A model generated the notes under the pieces. The model saw only the letters and a program-made list of their open reading frames with translations, was not told the origin of the DNA and searched no databases. The position numbers and the translations under genes are program-made. This document shows positions 37,813 to 49,574 of a stretch of DNA of 64,000 nucleotides, piece by piece. The stretch lies in contig BROE01000003.1 of NCBI GenBank assembly GCA_036571765.1, positions 13,268,552 through 13,332,551 of the forward strand. Reading direction: 5' to 3'. This DNA is from Plecoglossus altivelis. Lineage: Eukaryota; Chordata; Actinopteri; Osmeriformes; Plecoglossidae. Numbering within the stretch: the first letter of the stretch is position 1; the number at the start of each line of letters is the position of its first letter.

Positions 37813-38785
37813 CTATTCAGCTAGGCTTTGTTTGCTGACAGTCTGCCTATGTGTGCGACCCTCAGTGACCCCCGGCAGTCTGTCCTTGGGGAGAGCTAAC
37901 TTTATTTGGCTGTAATCAAATGACAGCCAAGATTTCACCCTGCATATTCAGCAGCCCCTCTTCCCACCTCCTCCTCTGCACCCATTTCCTTTTCACCCCC
38001 CTCTCCCAGACCCTTGTGTCTCCCACCTCCCCCCTCCACACTCCCCTCTGACCTCCTCTCCTTTACCTTCCTCCCTCCTACCTGCTCCTCCACAATCCCT
38101 CCCCCTCTTCCTCCACTCTGTTACAAATCGGCTCAAGGTTTGTAACAACACGGTACAAAGCACATAGGAAGGTTTTAATGAAAGTACATTCATTTACAAA
38201 AAATAAGCACATTTTGTACATAGCCCAACGTATTCGCCAAAGTTACAGTGTGTGGGCTGTGCATGAATGGATGTCCATGTGCAGCATGAGCGTTGCCAGG
38301 TGACACACCAAGAGACAGAGAGCCTGCTGGAGCAGGTAACTTGAAGGCCTGGGCCACACTGGGCTCAGGTGTATCCATACAGCCCTGACAGGCTATCCGT
38401 GCCACACCCACCAGTTCTGAAAGCAACCACAAGCCCACAGGGGAGGGGCTTCACGACACCCACCCTCTTCTCTTCGACCTCCTCTACCACACTCTCGTGC
38501 CTGCCACCTCCTCCTCCAATCCTCCTCCTCGTCTGACCTCATTCACTGTCTAGAATAAGGACAGGCAGGTTAGGAGAGGTGATGAGTCTTTATTTCCCAA
38601 AACAGCCAGATGACGGTTCACACACACACACAAATGTGTGAGACATCCAGGTGACTACAGAAGGTGAGTACGGAAAACCTCCAGCTGTCAAAGAATCTCC
38701 TCCTATTCCACAGCTTCTAATCTCCTTTGTAATGTAACACAACCATGTAACACCAGGCCGGTCTGAGACTGGGGTGCGATGGACC
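37813..38785. other. Unique and CT-rich sequence
   Basis: CT-rich at 37,960-38,110; otherwise unique. No gene recognised. Confidence 0.55.
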
Positions 38786-38789
38786 ACTA

Positions 38790-39225
38790 GGAGGGTGGAG
38801 GCTGGGTTAGGGGGCTGGAAGGAGAGTGGAAGGAGGGTGGGGTCTGGGTCAGGGGGCTGGGCGGAGGGTGAAGGCTGGGTTAGGGGGCTGGAAGGAGGAT
38901 GGAGGCTGGGTCAGGGGGCTGGGCGGAGGGTGAAGGCTGGGTTAGGGGGCTGGAAGGAGGATGGAGGCTGGGTCAGGGGGCTGGGCGGAGGGTTAGGGGG
39001 TTGGGCGGAGGTTGGAGTCTAGGTTAGGGGGCTGGATGGAGGGTGGAGGCTGGGTCAGGGGGCTGGGCGGAGGGTTGAGGCTGGGTTAAGGGGCTGGACG
39101 GAGGGTGGAGGCTGGGCAGAGGGTGGAGGGCCTTGGGTTGCTGGGGGCTGGGAAAAGGATGGTTGGTAGGCTGGGTTAGGGGGGCTGGAAGGAGGGTGGA
39201 GTCTGGGTTAGGGGGCTGCATGGCT
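38790..39225 (+). repeat. G-rich minisatellite, about 31-bp unit with 62-bp higher order
   Basis: GCTGGGTTAGGGGGCTGG and GCTGGGTCAGGGGGCTGG alternate (starts 38801, 38842, 38874, 38904, 38936). Every unit has several runs of G; quadruplex-prone. Confidence 0.92.
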
Positions 39226-40590
39226 GACTTAGGGGTTGGGAAAGGGGGCTAGGAGGCTGAGTGGATGTCTGTGCAGGTTTATGAGGCTGTGATGGGTTTA
39301 CTCTGGTGGGGTTGGGCTGAGCTTTACTGAGAAGCAGAGATGTCCTGGGGGTCTGGGAGTCTATCTGTCTGTCTAAGATGGAGGGCTCCGCTCCTGCTCT
39401 GCTGCAGTGCTTCTTATGAAGTTTTATTGGATCTCACACACTCCCTGAGGGAAAACGCTTTGAATGTCTCCTTCCGGGCACTTATACCTTCCCCTAATAA
39501 CGCCTATGTAGTGTGTCTGTGGTGTGTGTGTGGCCTCCAGGAGCCTAAATACTGACAGAGACTACAGGAAGTGAGAGTTACTCTGTCAGTCGTCAAGGCT
39601 ATTAATCTCTGTCACCTGGGCTGGCAGGACAGAACAGAGAACAATGCAGTGTCCTGACCTCCACACACATTCACACATTGTCACTCACAGACACACACAA
39701 CGACACACACACAGACCAACACACCTCCACGTCTACGGCGCACACACACACTCACACACTCATGCTGATACACACCAGCCAGTCAGCAAGGGGACTGTTT
39801 TAGTCAACACGTCAGCATGCATCAGTGTAAATTCTGTCATGGTGACTCTGAGGTTTCTGCAATGCCTGTGTGGTAGTGCGTGTGTGTGTGTGCGTGGCGG
39901 TTGGGCGTGCATGCCGTGTATGTGTGGAGTGAGTGTGGTGAAGAGAGAGGAGAGAGAGAGGAGAGAGAGAGAGAAGAGAGAGAGAGACGAGACAGGACAG
40001 GAGGGACAGGGACAGACAGACAGACAGAAAGAAAGACGGAGTAAGGGGAGACAGAGAGAACAAGAGAAAGGGGAGAAAACGGGATGGAGAGAAGCGAGAG
40101 AGAGAGAAGAAGAGGAGAGAGAGAGAAGAGAGGGGCGGCAAAGATGACAGGGAGCAGGAGAGTAAGAAGCAGAGTGTAGGGGGAGGAGAGACCAGAGAGG
40201 AGGGGGACGAGAGAGAGAGAGTAGAGTTTCCCGGCTCCCAAGTAGGTAGAGAGGGGTCCAGGTACTTGACAAGAAGGCCGCCGCAGCAAGCGGGACTTTA
40301 GACTAATCAAACAATGAAAGTGGAGTTGATCTTCTGCTTTATCTTCCTTTCTACTTTGTCTCTCCTCGTCTGCACCCCACTCTCTTCCTGCCCATCTCTC
40401 CATGTCTCCACCACCAGAAACATAGCATAGAGTCCTGCCTCGTGGCGGAAGGAGCCCAATTGTGCCATGACAAGACTGTGGTTCCACCCAGCCAACACTA
40501 CAAAGTCATGAAAATGTCATCCACAATGGATGAGATGAATCAACAGGAACAAACATTACTCTCAACCCCCAGCCCCTGCCCCCTGGCTCT
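39226..40590. other. Intergenic; GA-rich block
   Basis: GA-rich repeats at 39,940-40,225 in unique DNA. No gene recognised. Confidence 0.55.
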
Positions 40591-40599
40591 TCGGGCACT

Positions 40600-41650
40600 C
40601 CGTGATCCCGCAGCAGCCGCGGCGTCGAAGGCTTTTGGGGGGCCCAATTCGGGACAAGTGACGCCAGGGTGCTATGAACAAAACCCGAGCGTTTTCTCTC
40701 GATCCAGGTCCTTTGGTACAGAAGGGATACACACTCTCACCGAGTCTCTTCTGCGAGGTGCTCTAGGTGTCGAGTCATATCTCGATCATTTTCTCATAAC
40801 TCGTCCGCCGAATCTCCGTGAGTATTGATAGAGGCGAGAGATTAAAGTAATAAGGCAACTCATCCCCTTGTTTTTTATCGAATTCTTATTATGAGGGATT
40901 TTCGGGTAAGTAATATCCAACCGGTGCCGGCGGGTACGTCCAGTCTAGTGTCTGATGCCATTCGCTCCTAAGCGTACCCACGGGTCTCGGCGCCTCGATG
41001 GGGAAGGGTCTGCTCTGTCGTGAGATGCTCTATTTGGCCCGCTCACCCCATTCTCTCGGTAGCTGTTGGGTGAGTGATAAGCGTGTATATATAGGGCCGC
41101 TGCTGCGCACGCACCTCGCCCCTCCCCCATGGGGGAAGCACTATTGGCTTTTATCTGGACGTGCAGGTGGAGTATGGCTTTTTTGGGGTTTGGGCGTCTG
41201 ACAACTTTACGTAAAAAGGGACAACAGAACGAATACGCACATGGGACGCCTTGTGGTTTTCTTTGCCCGGGGGGTCATGGATTACGCCATATGGATGGGA
41301 GTGGAGGTGTCGCGCTCAGTTGGATAGATGGGATAGGGGGTATATCGCGGGGAGGAGGGTGTTGTTGGGACCCTGACTGGTGCTGTGGTGTATGTGTATG
41401 TGTGTGTGAGGACTCCGCCACGCGAGAGAGAGACGAGAGCAGCGTATATGAACGAGAGGGAGACTGTAAGAGACCACTCAACAGCAACGGAGGAGACATC
41501 AAGCGCCGGGTAGATGCAGTGAAGCCTGTGCAGAGTGCATGTGATAGGCGCGAAACTAGCGCGGAGTGCGGTGCGAGACGGGGTTTTTATTTAGAGCGCT
41601 GGGTCGACGGGCGCGTGTGATCCTGTGTGGGTGCGCGTGTTGAATCGGGG
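40600..41650. promoter_or_regulatory. Large CpG-undepleted region 3 with a TATA-like box
   Basis: By hand count about 43 CpG occur in 40621-41280 at near-balanced composition, matching the random expectation. TATATATAGG lies at 41086-41095. Either a true unmethylated promoter region or poorly polished gap-fill sequence: parts read like random sequence. Confidence 0.35.
41129..41620 (+). CDS. Unrecognised 163-codon open frame downstream of a TATA-like box
   Basis: ATG at 41129, 34 bases after a TATATATAGG element, opens a 163-residue frame in CpG-rich DNA. The product is Gly/Trp/Cys-rich at first (including GGVALSWIDGIGG), then crosses a short TG tract as a VCVCVC run and ends Arg-rich. I recognise no domain, signal peptide or homologue. 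An early Cys/Gly-rich composition and a microsatellite inside the frame argue against a normal protein, and a run of this length can occur by chance in GC-rich DNA. Listed only as a candidate. Confidence 0.12.
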   Translation: MGEALLAFIWTCRWSMAFLGFGRLTTLRKKGQQNEYAHGTPCGFLCPGGHGLRHMDGSGGVALSWIDGIGGISRGGGCCWDPDWCCGVCVCVCEDSATRERDESSVYEREGDCKRPLNSNGGDIKRRVDAVKPVQSACDRRETSAECGARRGFYLERWVDGRV

Positions 41651-42190
41651 GCAGAGCGGGCGGGGAGGCAGCAGGGAATGGTGTCTTTGTTAGCAACATC
41701 CTTACCTCCTGTCCTGCCCACGCAGCTCCTCCGCAACAGCCTGGTTCCGGTGCTCTCAGCCCCTGCTGTCTGAAGAAGCCCCGAACCCCTCTCCCTCCAC
41801 AGAAGAGGAGAGAGTCCACAGCGTACGCAGCCCCACCGTGACAGGCTGGACGCAGGACTCTGTTCCCTGTATCCCTCCGACAGGAACCGCACGTCATTCC
41901 TTTCTTCAACAAGTGAAGAAACAGTCCGAGGCCTGGACTGCACTGGTCCTGCCACCCTCTCCTCACACTGACCCAAAAGTACCAGTTCTGGGTGGATCAG
42001 TGTTCACAAGCTCCGGGAAGGAAAAGAGGTTAAGAAGTGATCGAACACTCAGTGCCTTTTTTTCCACGAGCTTGCTGCTGATAACAACATTCATTATTTT
42101 GGCCGTTTAATTATTCGACAGGAAAAACTACAAGCAAGTGAAAAGGAGCACACCTAATATAGTATATTTTAGACGTTGGATTGTTCTTGT
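41651..42190. other. Unique sequence with an open stretch lacking an ATG
   Basis: A frame is open from 41694 to 42110 without an ATG; a good-looking acceptor (CTCTCCCTCCACAG) ends at 41802. The translated end is hydrophobic (STSLLLITTFIILAV). No homology is recognised, so an exon is not claimed. Confidence 0.3.
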
Positions 42191-42780
42191 GGCATATTAC
42201 TGTGTTCCTTCATTTTAAACCATTGATGTGGGGGAGTGTAATGTTTGTGTGTGGTGCTTGTGTTTGTGGTGGGCATGTTGTGCTTAGAGGAAATGTTTTG
42301 TAGTGTTAGCACTTTAGTGGGGTGCATGGTGCAGATGTGAGCGGGGATGCGTGCAGTGGTGTCTATTTGTGGTGTGGTGTGCGTGGTGTGTGCCGTGTGT
42401 CTGTGTGTGGTTTGTGTAGTGGCAATTTGCGTCTGTTATGTGTGGGTGTGTGTGTGGTGCCTGTGCGCGTTCGATGTAGTCGGTAGTGCTGGTGTGTCTT
42501 GTATGCTGGGGTGTGTGTTGTCCTGGTGAGGCTGTGTGCCTAAGCTGTGGGTGGTATAGTGTGTGTTGTCCGTGCCGCAGGATGTAAGCCCTGTGGTCTG
42601 TGTGTGTTGTGTTGTTGTGGTGTGTGTGTGGTGTGTGTGTGTTGGTTGGTTGTGTGTGCGCAGTCCATATGTGTGTAGTCTGGTGTACGTGTGGCAAGTT
42701 TGTGTGTGTGTTTGTGTGTGCCACTGTGGTTTATACATGTGGGTGTGTGTGCGTGCGGGCGGGCGCGTCCTGCATGTGGG
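42190..42780 (+). repeat. Degenerate TG-rich region
   Basis: About 590 bp of TG interrupted at almost every few units by single-base changes and indels, unlike the clean TG tracts elsewhere. Either an old decayed tract or low-accuracy sequence. Confidence 0.7.
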
Positions 42781-43479
42781 TGTGAACGCTAAGCAGAGTC
42801 TCCCCAGAGGATTTGAGTTTTCCACCCCAGCAGTGGATAGCAGCAGAGGATAGATCACCCGGCTACGCTGGCGCTGACAACTTTGTGGCGCTGTCATCCG
42901 CCCTGCTCCCCTAACCATCATCTAAGCAGTAAAACATAAGTATAACGGATGAGTGTATACAATCTACGTGTGTGTGTGTGATGGTGTATGTGTACAGGTC
43001 TCCCTTATCTCCCAACACTGCTATGTGTGCTATTCGTGCTAGAGAGAAGAGATATATACACAGCATAAAAAAGTCCAACGTTCCTCCTAACCCGTCCCAC
43101 TTACTGGTCCTACTTCGGCACCTCCTTTTCAAAACCCCTCCCCTCTCTCCTCCTCTTCCTCCTCTCCTGCCCCCTGCCCTCCCCTAACCAATGGCCACTA
43201 TTCCTCTCGGTCTGCTAGGCTTCAACACGCTCCCGTTTATATCCTGGAAGGATGTGTCTTGTCTTCTACTCGTTAAAGGCCTATACGGCTCTGACGTCCG
43301 CCTTCAAATACTTGAACGCGTCAGCCGTCACCATCATGTCTAGGCAACCCCCGTATGATCTATCCTCTTTCTCGTCTTTCGTCAATATAATCTCTCACGA
43401 TAGTGGTCCATTTCTCGTCTCTCTCTGTGGACAATCCCCGATCTTTTTCTCTCCATCTCTCCTCTCATCTTTTCGGATT

Positions 43480-43575
43480 CTTATCTCCGTACTTCTCTGC
43501 TTCTCTCTCTTCTCTCTCTCCTCTACTCTCTTACTTTCTCTCTCCTCTCTTCTTTCTCTCTTCTCTCCACTTCTC

Positions 43576-43618
<43 letters not shown>

Positions 43619-43620
43619 CC
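43480..43620 (-). repeat. CT-rich block with (CT)n
   Basis: Pyrimidine-rich sequence with a pure CT tract near 43,583-43,612. CT-rich DNA continues to 43,870. Confidence 0.85.
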
Positions 43621-43899
43621 TCCTATCTACTTGTTTGACCGCGTTCCCATGGTCCATCCCTGTCTTGTCTTCATCTCTACACCCCCCCCCTGCTTCCTGC
43701 CTCTCTCTCACTGTTTCCCTGTTGCTATTTCACGTCTGCGCTCTCCCACCTTTCAGCTCCGTCATTTTCCTTCCCTCCTTCCGCACCCTTCTTTCTATCT
43801 CCTTTTTGTCTCTCCTTTTATCTCTCTTTTTCTTCCTCTCTCTTTCTATCTCTTTCCTTCTCAGTTCCTTCCACTGGGTGTACTTCATCACTCCTGGCA

Positions 43900-45290
43900 G
43901 CACATACTTAAAAAGACGAGAATTTATGCAAATATATGGCTGAAAAATGAGCATTCACCTCCTTGCAAGGTGTAGGGAAAAGTAGCAACTCATTACAATA
44001 TTCTCCCTTTGTTTTGAATCTGTGGAATAATAATTAAGAATGATTTGTGATCTGAACAAAACTGTGTTTCCTCCAGCAGTTAGTAGCAGTTTCTTATGGA
44101 GAGCCAAACTGTTCGATCAAAATCTCTCTAGCTCCTTCCTTCTCTGTCTCCTGTTTTCACACGCTCTCTTTCTTTCTTTCTCCATATTCAGTCTGCTCCA
44201 GAACTCATACTTGCCAGAGTGGCACCTGCCAATACATTTCCCACTAAAAGAGTACATACTGTAGAGGAATGGATGGGTGGATGAGTGGTTGGACGAATGT
44301 ATAAATAGACCAATGGATGGATGATGGGGCAGATGAATAGATGGATGTAGACACATGGAGGGATGGATTCCTGGGCGGATTACCCGATCCCTCTTTGCTC
44401 TCTCTCCCCTCAGGACCTTGAGTCAAGCAGTTCTGACATCCATGACTGACTCAGCGTAGCCCTGGGGGTCATTAGGGGTCAAAGATCAGGATGGAAAAGG
44501 TCATTCAGAATCTAGTCCCTTGACAAACACGCAGACACACGCAGAAAACACACATTCACACCCCGACACCAGACACATACACAACAACAACAACAACACA
44601 TGTTGTTTGTTTGTTTTGAGCTCCCCTTCAGGCCAGAGAGAGGGAGGGGTGGGAAGACCTGACAGAAGGAACCCCTATAGGAAAACTTCAGGTGGGATTG
44701 TGTCTCCTGTCAGACAGGCTACTTGAGAACATTGAGACTCCAAAGGCACTAAACACCTACTGCTAACATATCACCGGAGCTAATGAGCACACACACCGAC
44801 ACACTGACGCAGACACACACACACATACAGACACACACACACACACACACAACTGTGATCAGTGTCTTGGTCGCTCCATACGATCATTAACAGACCGACA
44901 GAGGGCGGGTAAGAGAAAGGGAGGAAGACAGAACGTGCTGGAGCGAAGGGATAATAGCCAATTTAGCGCCTGGTAGAGAGGATAGAGGGATGAGAGAGGA
45001 GGGACGGGTGCGTATTTGGGGGTACCCTTCCTCCTCCACCTGCTGAGTCTGAAGAGGATAATGAGCAAAACGGAGAGAGTGTAACTGTCGCCCAAAAAAA
45101 AAGAGAGAGAAAGAAGAATAAATATCGCGAAATCACGGAGGAGGAAAACGATGGGAAGGAAGGGACTACGTGTCCTCTCTTCTGTCTCCCTGTCTCCTTC
45201 TGTCGTTCCTTTTGCCCTTCCTCTCCTGTCAAACTCCATCACACTCTCAAACGGTGGCTCCTATTTCAGTATGCCTTGAATTAACCAGAA
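43900..45290. other. Intergenic, mostly unique
   Basis: TGGATGGA-type repeats at 44,265-44,350, (AAC)n at 44,580-44,598, CA tracts at 44,810-44,850; otherwise unique. No gene recognised. Confidence 0.55.
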
Positions 45291-45828
45291 CCAACCCCGG
45301 CAGTCTTACCTACACGTGCGTGCTCACTCACACACGCGCACGTTGACGCGCGCGCGCACTCGCGCTCGTCTCTGTACATGAAGGACCGATGAATGGTTCA
45401 TGTTGTGTATCCAAAGGATGCTGTTCACAGTTCCGTGTGTATGTGTGTGGCATGTGTGCATCAGGTGTATGGTGTGTGAGTGTGTGGCATCTTCGTGTAT
45501 TTGTGTTAGGGGTGCTTGTGTGCATGCCTGCATATGTGTGTATTTTTCTGTGTGTGTGTGTATGTGTGGCATGGCTCAGGTGACAAAGGGTTTGAGGGGA
45601 TCACCAGGGTTTATTCTGGGCCTGGTGATTGGGTAGTCTTCTGCAGGAAGAGGAAGAGATGGGAAAACAGTGTAATTATTCACCGTGTATTTGGGAGCCA
45701 CCTGGGGACCTGTACAGAGTGTGTGTATGCAGTGTGTGTGTGTGCAGAGTGTGTGTGTGCAGTGTGTGTATGCAAGGTGTGTGTGTATGTGTGAGCACTG
45801 TGTGTGTGTTTGTGTCTGTGTGTATGTC

Positions 45829-45861
<33 letters not shown>

Positions 45862-45895
45862 ATGTCTGTGTCTGTGTGTACGTGTGTGTATGTGC
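45290..45895 (+). repeat. CG/CA alternation and TG array
   Basis: CGCGCGCGC within 45,290-45,365, then TG-rich DNA to 45,895 with a TGTGCAGTGTGTGTGTGCAGAG sub-repeat at 45,720-45,790. Confidence 0.85.
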
Positions 45896-47008
45896 CAGCT
45901 GGGGACCTCTTCAGCAGCACCAGCTAATTTATGGCTGCTCGGTGTTTCTTGGGACCCCTCCCCTCCCACACACTCCACCACCCCCCACATCCTCCCACCC
46001 CCCTCCCACACACCCCTATCCCAGCCATCCTAAGAGACAGTGGAGCGAAAGCAACGCGCGGAGACTCAAGACTCTTCTGAAAATGCGAGTCGACTGCTTA
46101 GCATTCATTGGCCTCCACCCCTCGTCCTACCTTTGTATCCGTCTTGCCCACCTCCAGCATCCCGCTCCTCCCCGCGGTCCCTCCCCGCTTGTCCAGTCCT
46201 CCTTCCTCATCTTCACTGCACACCGCTAAATTGGTTGACATCAGACATTTACACCGAGGGTGGAAATATCACACCCAATAATAGCCTGACCTGTGCAGCC
46301 CTGCCTGGCCGTGGCACCGCCTCTCCCCCCCCACCCCCCCACCCCCACCCCCCCTCCCGGCTCCTCTGACACACAGAACAACATGGAGGCAGAGATACAG
46401 ACAAGAGGATGTCCACATGATGCAAAGAGCAGGTGTGGGATTTCTTTTACTGCGTTTTTCCCCTTTGGTGTCCCTCCCTTCTGTCATACTGCTCTCTCTC
46501 ACTCTCTCCCCCTCTCTGTCTGTCTCTCTCCCCTTCTCCCCGTTTCTCCCTTGCTCGCCCCATCTAAATCCCCCTTTTGCTGTGCAGCTTATGCTACCAT
46601 TAACTCCTCATTTGTTTGGATGTTAAATCTCTCCTCCCCACCAGTCCCACCTACACTTAGGTCATTAACTCTTTAACAGCTCACTGGCAAACACAAACAT
46701 CATGTCCCATTACACTCTGCACACCCAGCATTTAAACGCACTGTACGCACAAATCGCAACACGCAAATCACTTCTCTACTACATTACAATTGTACACACA
46801 TCAATGTTCCACACACAACGGTATACCACATCTACAAGCACACTTACTCACACGGATCATAGATCAGAGGACACAAACACATTATCACATATTACAAACC
46901 CCCACTACTGTTATTTGTAGTTTTTCTGTATGTATCCTTTATTTCAGCGGTTATTAGTACACTGGGGCCAATGGTTGGCAAAGATCTGTGCCTGTGTGTG
47001 TGTGTGTG

Positions 47009-47068
<60 letters not shown>

Positions 47069-49500
47069 GCTGTGTATGTTTGCGTGTGTTGGCCTGTGTC
47101 CCCAGGGACTGGGAGCTCACAGAAGCACACACTGGTCGATAACCAACCTGAACAACTCCGAAAAACCTCTTAACCACAACTCAACAACTGCAGTCTCTCC
47201 CTCTCTCCTCCTGCCTCTCTCTCTCCCTGGCAGTATTGATCCTTGTCTTATCTATCAGAAGTGATTGGTTCAGCGTGACATGGACAGCCAGAGCAACATT
47301 TCCCACCAAGCCTCTAGCCATCTCCAGACCAGGGGGTCTAAACAAACTCCCTCAACCTATTTCCTCATCCTTCCCTCCCCTGCATCCCTGATGCCTAATC
47401 TTCATTCTCCTTCATCCTCCCATCCTCACCCCCCTTCCACGTCTCCCTCAGATTACTTTTTCTCAAAATGTTTGTGTGCAAACCTTTGCTGACGGACTAT
47501 GTTGACCGGTCTTGTTTGAAAACCAAGCTCGGTTGACGTTTGGATTATATTTTGTGCAGCAAAGTTGACAATTCTTTTGACCTGTTTCTGTACTGTTTTA
47601 AAATAGCGGGATACATAATCCATAAACCAATGGTCTGCCACCCCCTGGCACTGAACAGCTACTGCACTGCGTGTGTGTGTGTGTGTGTGCTCATTTGTTG
47701 TATGTGTGCGTGTGTGTGTGGTGTGTGATAACTCACCATGACCACAGACTGGCAATGATCCCCACGTCAGTGGAGGGCTGAAGGAAGAACACTGTACACA
47801 CACTCTCACATACACACAGTCTCATGTCCGCAGACTGTCAGATACACAAACACCCTCCCATATGGCAACTGTGTTTCTCACACAAATGGTGTTACCATAA
47901 ACAAATAGTCTGATGAAGGGGGCGAAAGGGTCTGGATTGCTCTCAGAAGGCCTCTGGACCAGGAACGGCCACGCTTGATGAGGGACCTGGACACCTGGAT
48001 CCAGACCCGTTCTCACGGTGAAGTGCCCCCTTCAGGGTCGTTTCCTCAATGGGACGGTTGCGGTAAGTTTTGGAGTTGCCGTGGAGACGGGAAACTCCCC
48101 TCCGCAAGATTGAGTCTGATCAACGTGATGCTTCCAGAGACGAGAAAAATGTCAAGGAGGGTCTCTAGGGCCATCCTGCCGCGTGGTCAGATTTGGTGAT
48201 TGGTCCGCTCACGTACATGCACACGCTCATGCAGAAACACACACACAAAAAAACCCAATGTAAACTCAGTACTTTATCTGAAGGATAACAGACGATGATG
48301 AGTCACAGGTGAGAATCGCACACGCTGACACCAAACACACGCGCAAGCGCACACACAGAAGCACACAGAGAGAGTTCACAGGTGAGAGTGTCCAGGTGTG
48401 GCTCTCCAATTATCTCTTCTAGTTTCCCGCGACCACTGGCTGCCGAGCAACGCCCTCCTCTCCCCAGCCCTTCATCTCTCTGTTTCTCTCAAGTACACAA
48501 TTATCCTGCCTCTCTGTGCCAGCACCTGGGCTCCGAAAGGGTGAGAGTGGGAGAGACAAGGAAAGAGGGAAAGACAGAAGAGAGGGAGAGACCGAGGGAG
48601 TGAGAGAGAGAGAGAAGGAGGAAGAGAGAGGTAGAAAAGGAAGGAGGATGTAAGAAAAGGGGGAGATCAATCACATTGGTATTGTATTTTTCTTTGTCTG
48701 TTTTGATGTGGTATGCCAATGTCTGAAATGATTTGGCAGCGCAGATGTCCTATTTGGCGTGCCAGTGATGCTATTTGACTTTGAAATGTGAATTTGGGAG
48801 AGAAGAGAAAACGGATTGAATGACGGGTGTGGGTGAGACAGAGAAACCAGAGACAGGAGAGAAGAGAGGCAACACACGGAAAAAAAAGAATCTGTAAAAC
48901 AAACAGAGAAAGTAATAACAGACACAGAACGAGCAAAAGAAGGAGATGAGGGGAGGAGGATATGAAAAGACAGGCGAGTGGGAGCGGATCAAAGCGAGTG
49001 AGGGATGAGAAATGAAATGATGAGATGAAAAGAGACGCTCTGAGAGTAACAAAGCAAACGCTGGGGGGAAGAGGGAGGGGCTTCCCAGTGGGAGGTCAGG
49101 GGTCGTCCTATAGCTTCCTGTGGGCGGACTCGCTGTGGTCTTCACCTGTCTGCATGTGTAGTAGATTATGTGCGGGTGTTCTGTCCAATTCTTCTCACAT
49201 CTGCACGCGTAACTCACACACGTACAGTAAAGACACACCTACACACCCTCTCTCTCTCTCTTTGTCTCTCTCGATCTCTCTCTCACACACACATACACAC
49301 ACGCGGTGCACGCACACACTCTCCCAGGAGATTTCCCCAGACATATTGTCTCTAGTATGTGGTGTTCATGTGTGTAAAACTGTGTAAAGCCATACTACTC
49401 AGCTATGGATGCTGCTTCACTGACCTGTTTAAGAGAGCTCTTGATCCTAACCACACCTCAATCCTTGGGGTGGTGGGGATGGTACGTCTACAAGTTGCAG
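45896..49500. other. Intergenic, mixed
   Basis: C-rich run at 46,320-46,360, TG tracts at 46,990-47,070 and 47,670-47,728, GA-rich at 48,540-48,650, unique elsewhere. No exon recognised. Confidence 0.55.
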
Positions 49501-49507
49501 TGGTTAC

Positions 49508-49536
49508 GGTGTGTGTGTGTGTGTGTGTGTGTGGGT

Positions 49537-49573
<37 letters not shown>
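49508..49573 (+). repeat. (TG)n tract
   Basis: About 32 TG units with GG and TATG interruptions. Confidence 0.92.

Positions 49574-49574
<1 letters not shown>

Noticed and set aside
41694..42110. Open stretch with a good acceptor and hydrophobic C-terminus, possible last exon of a gene
   Set aside because: It has no ATG, no recognised homology and lies next to a region whose sequence quality is doubtful.
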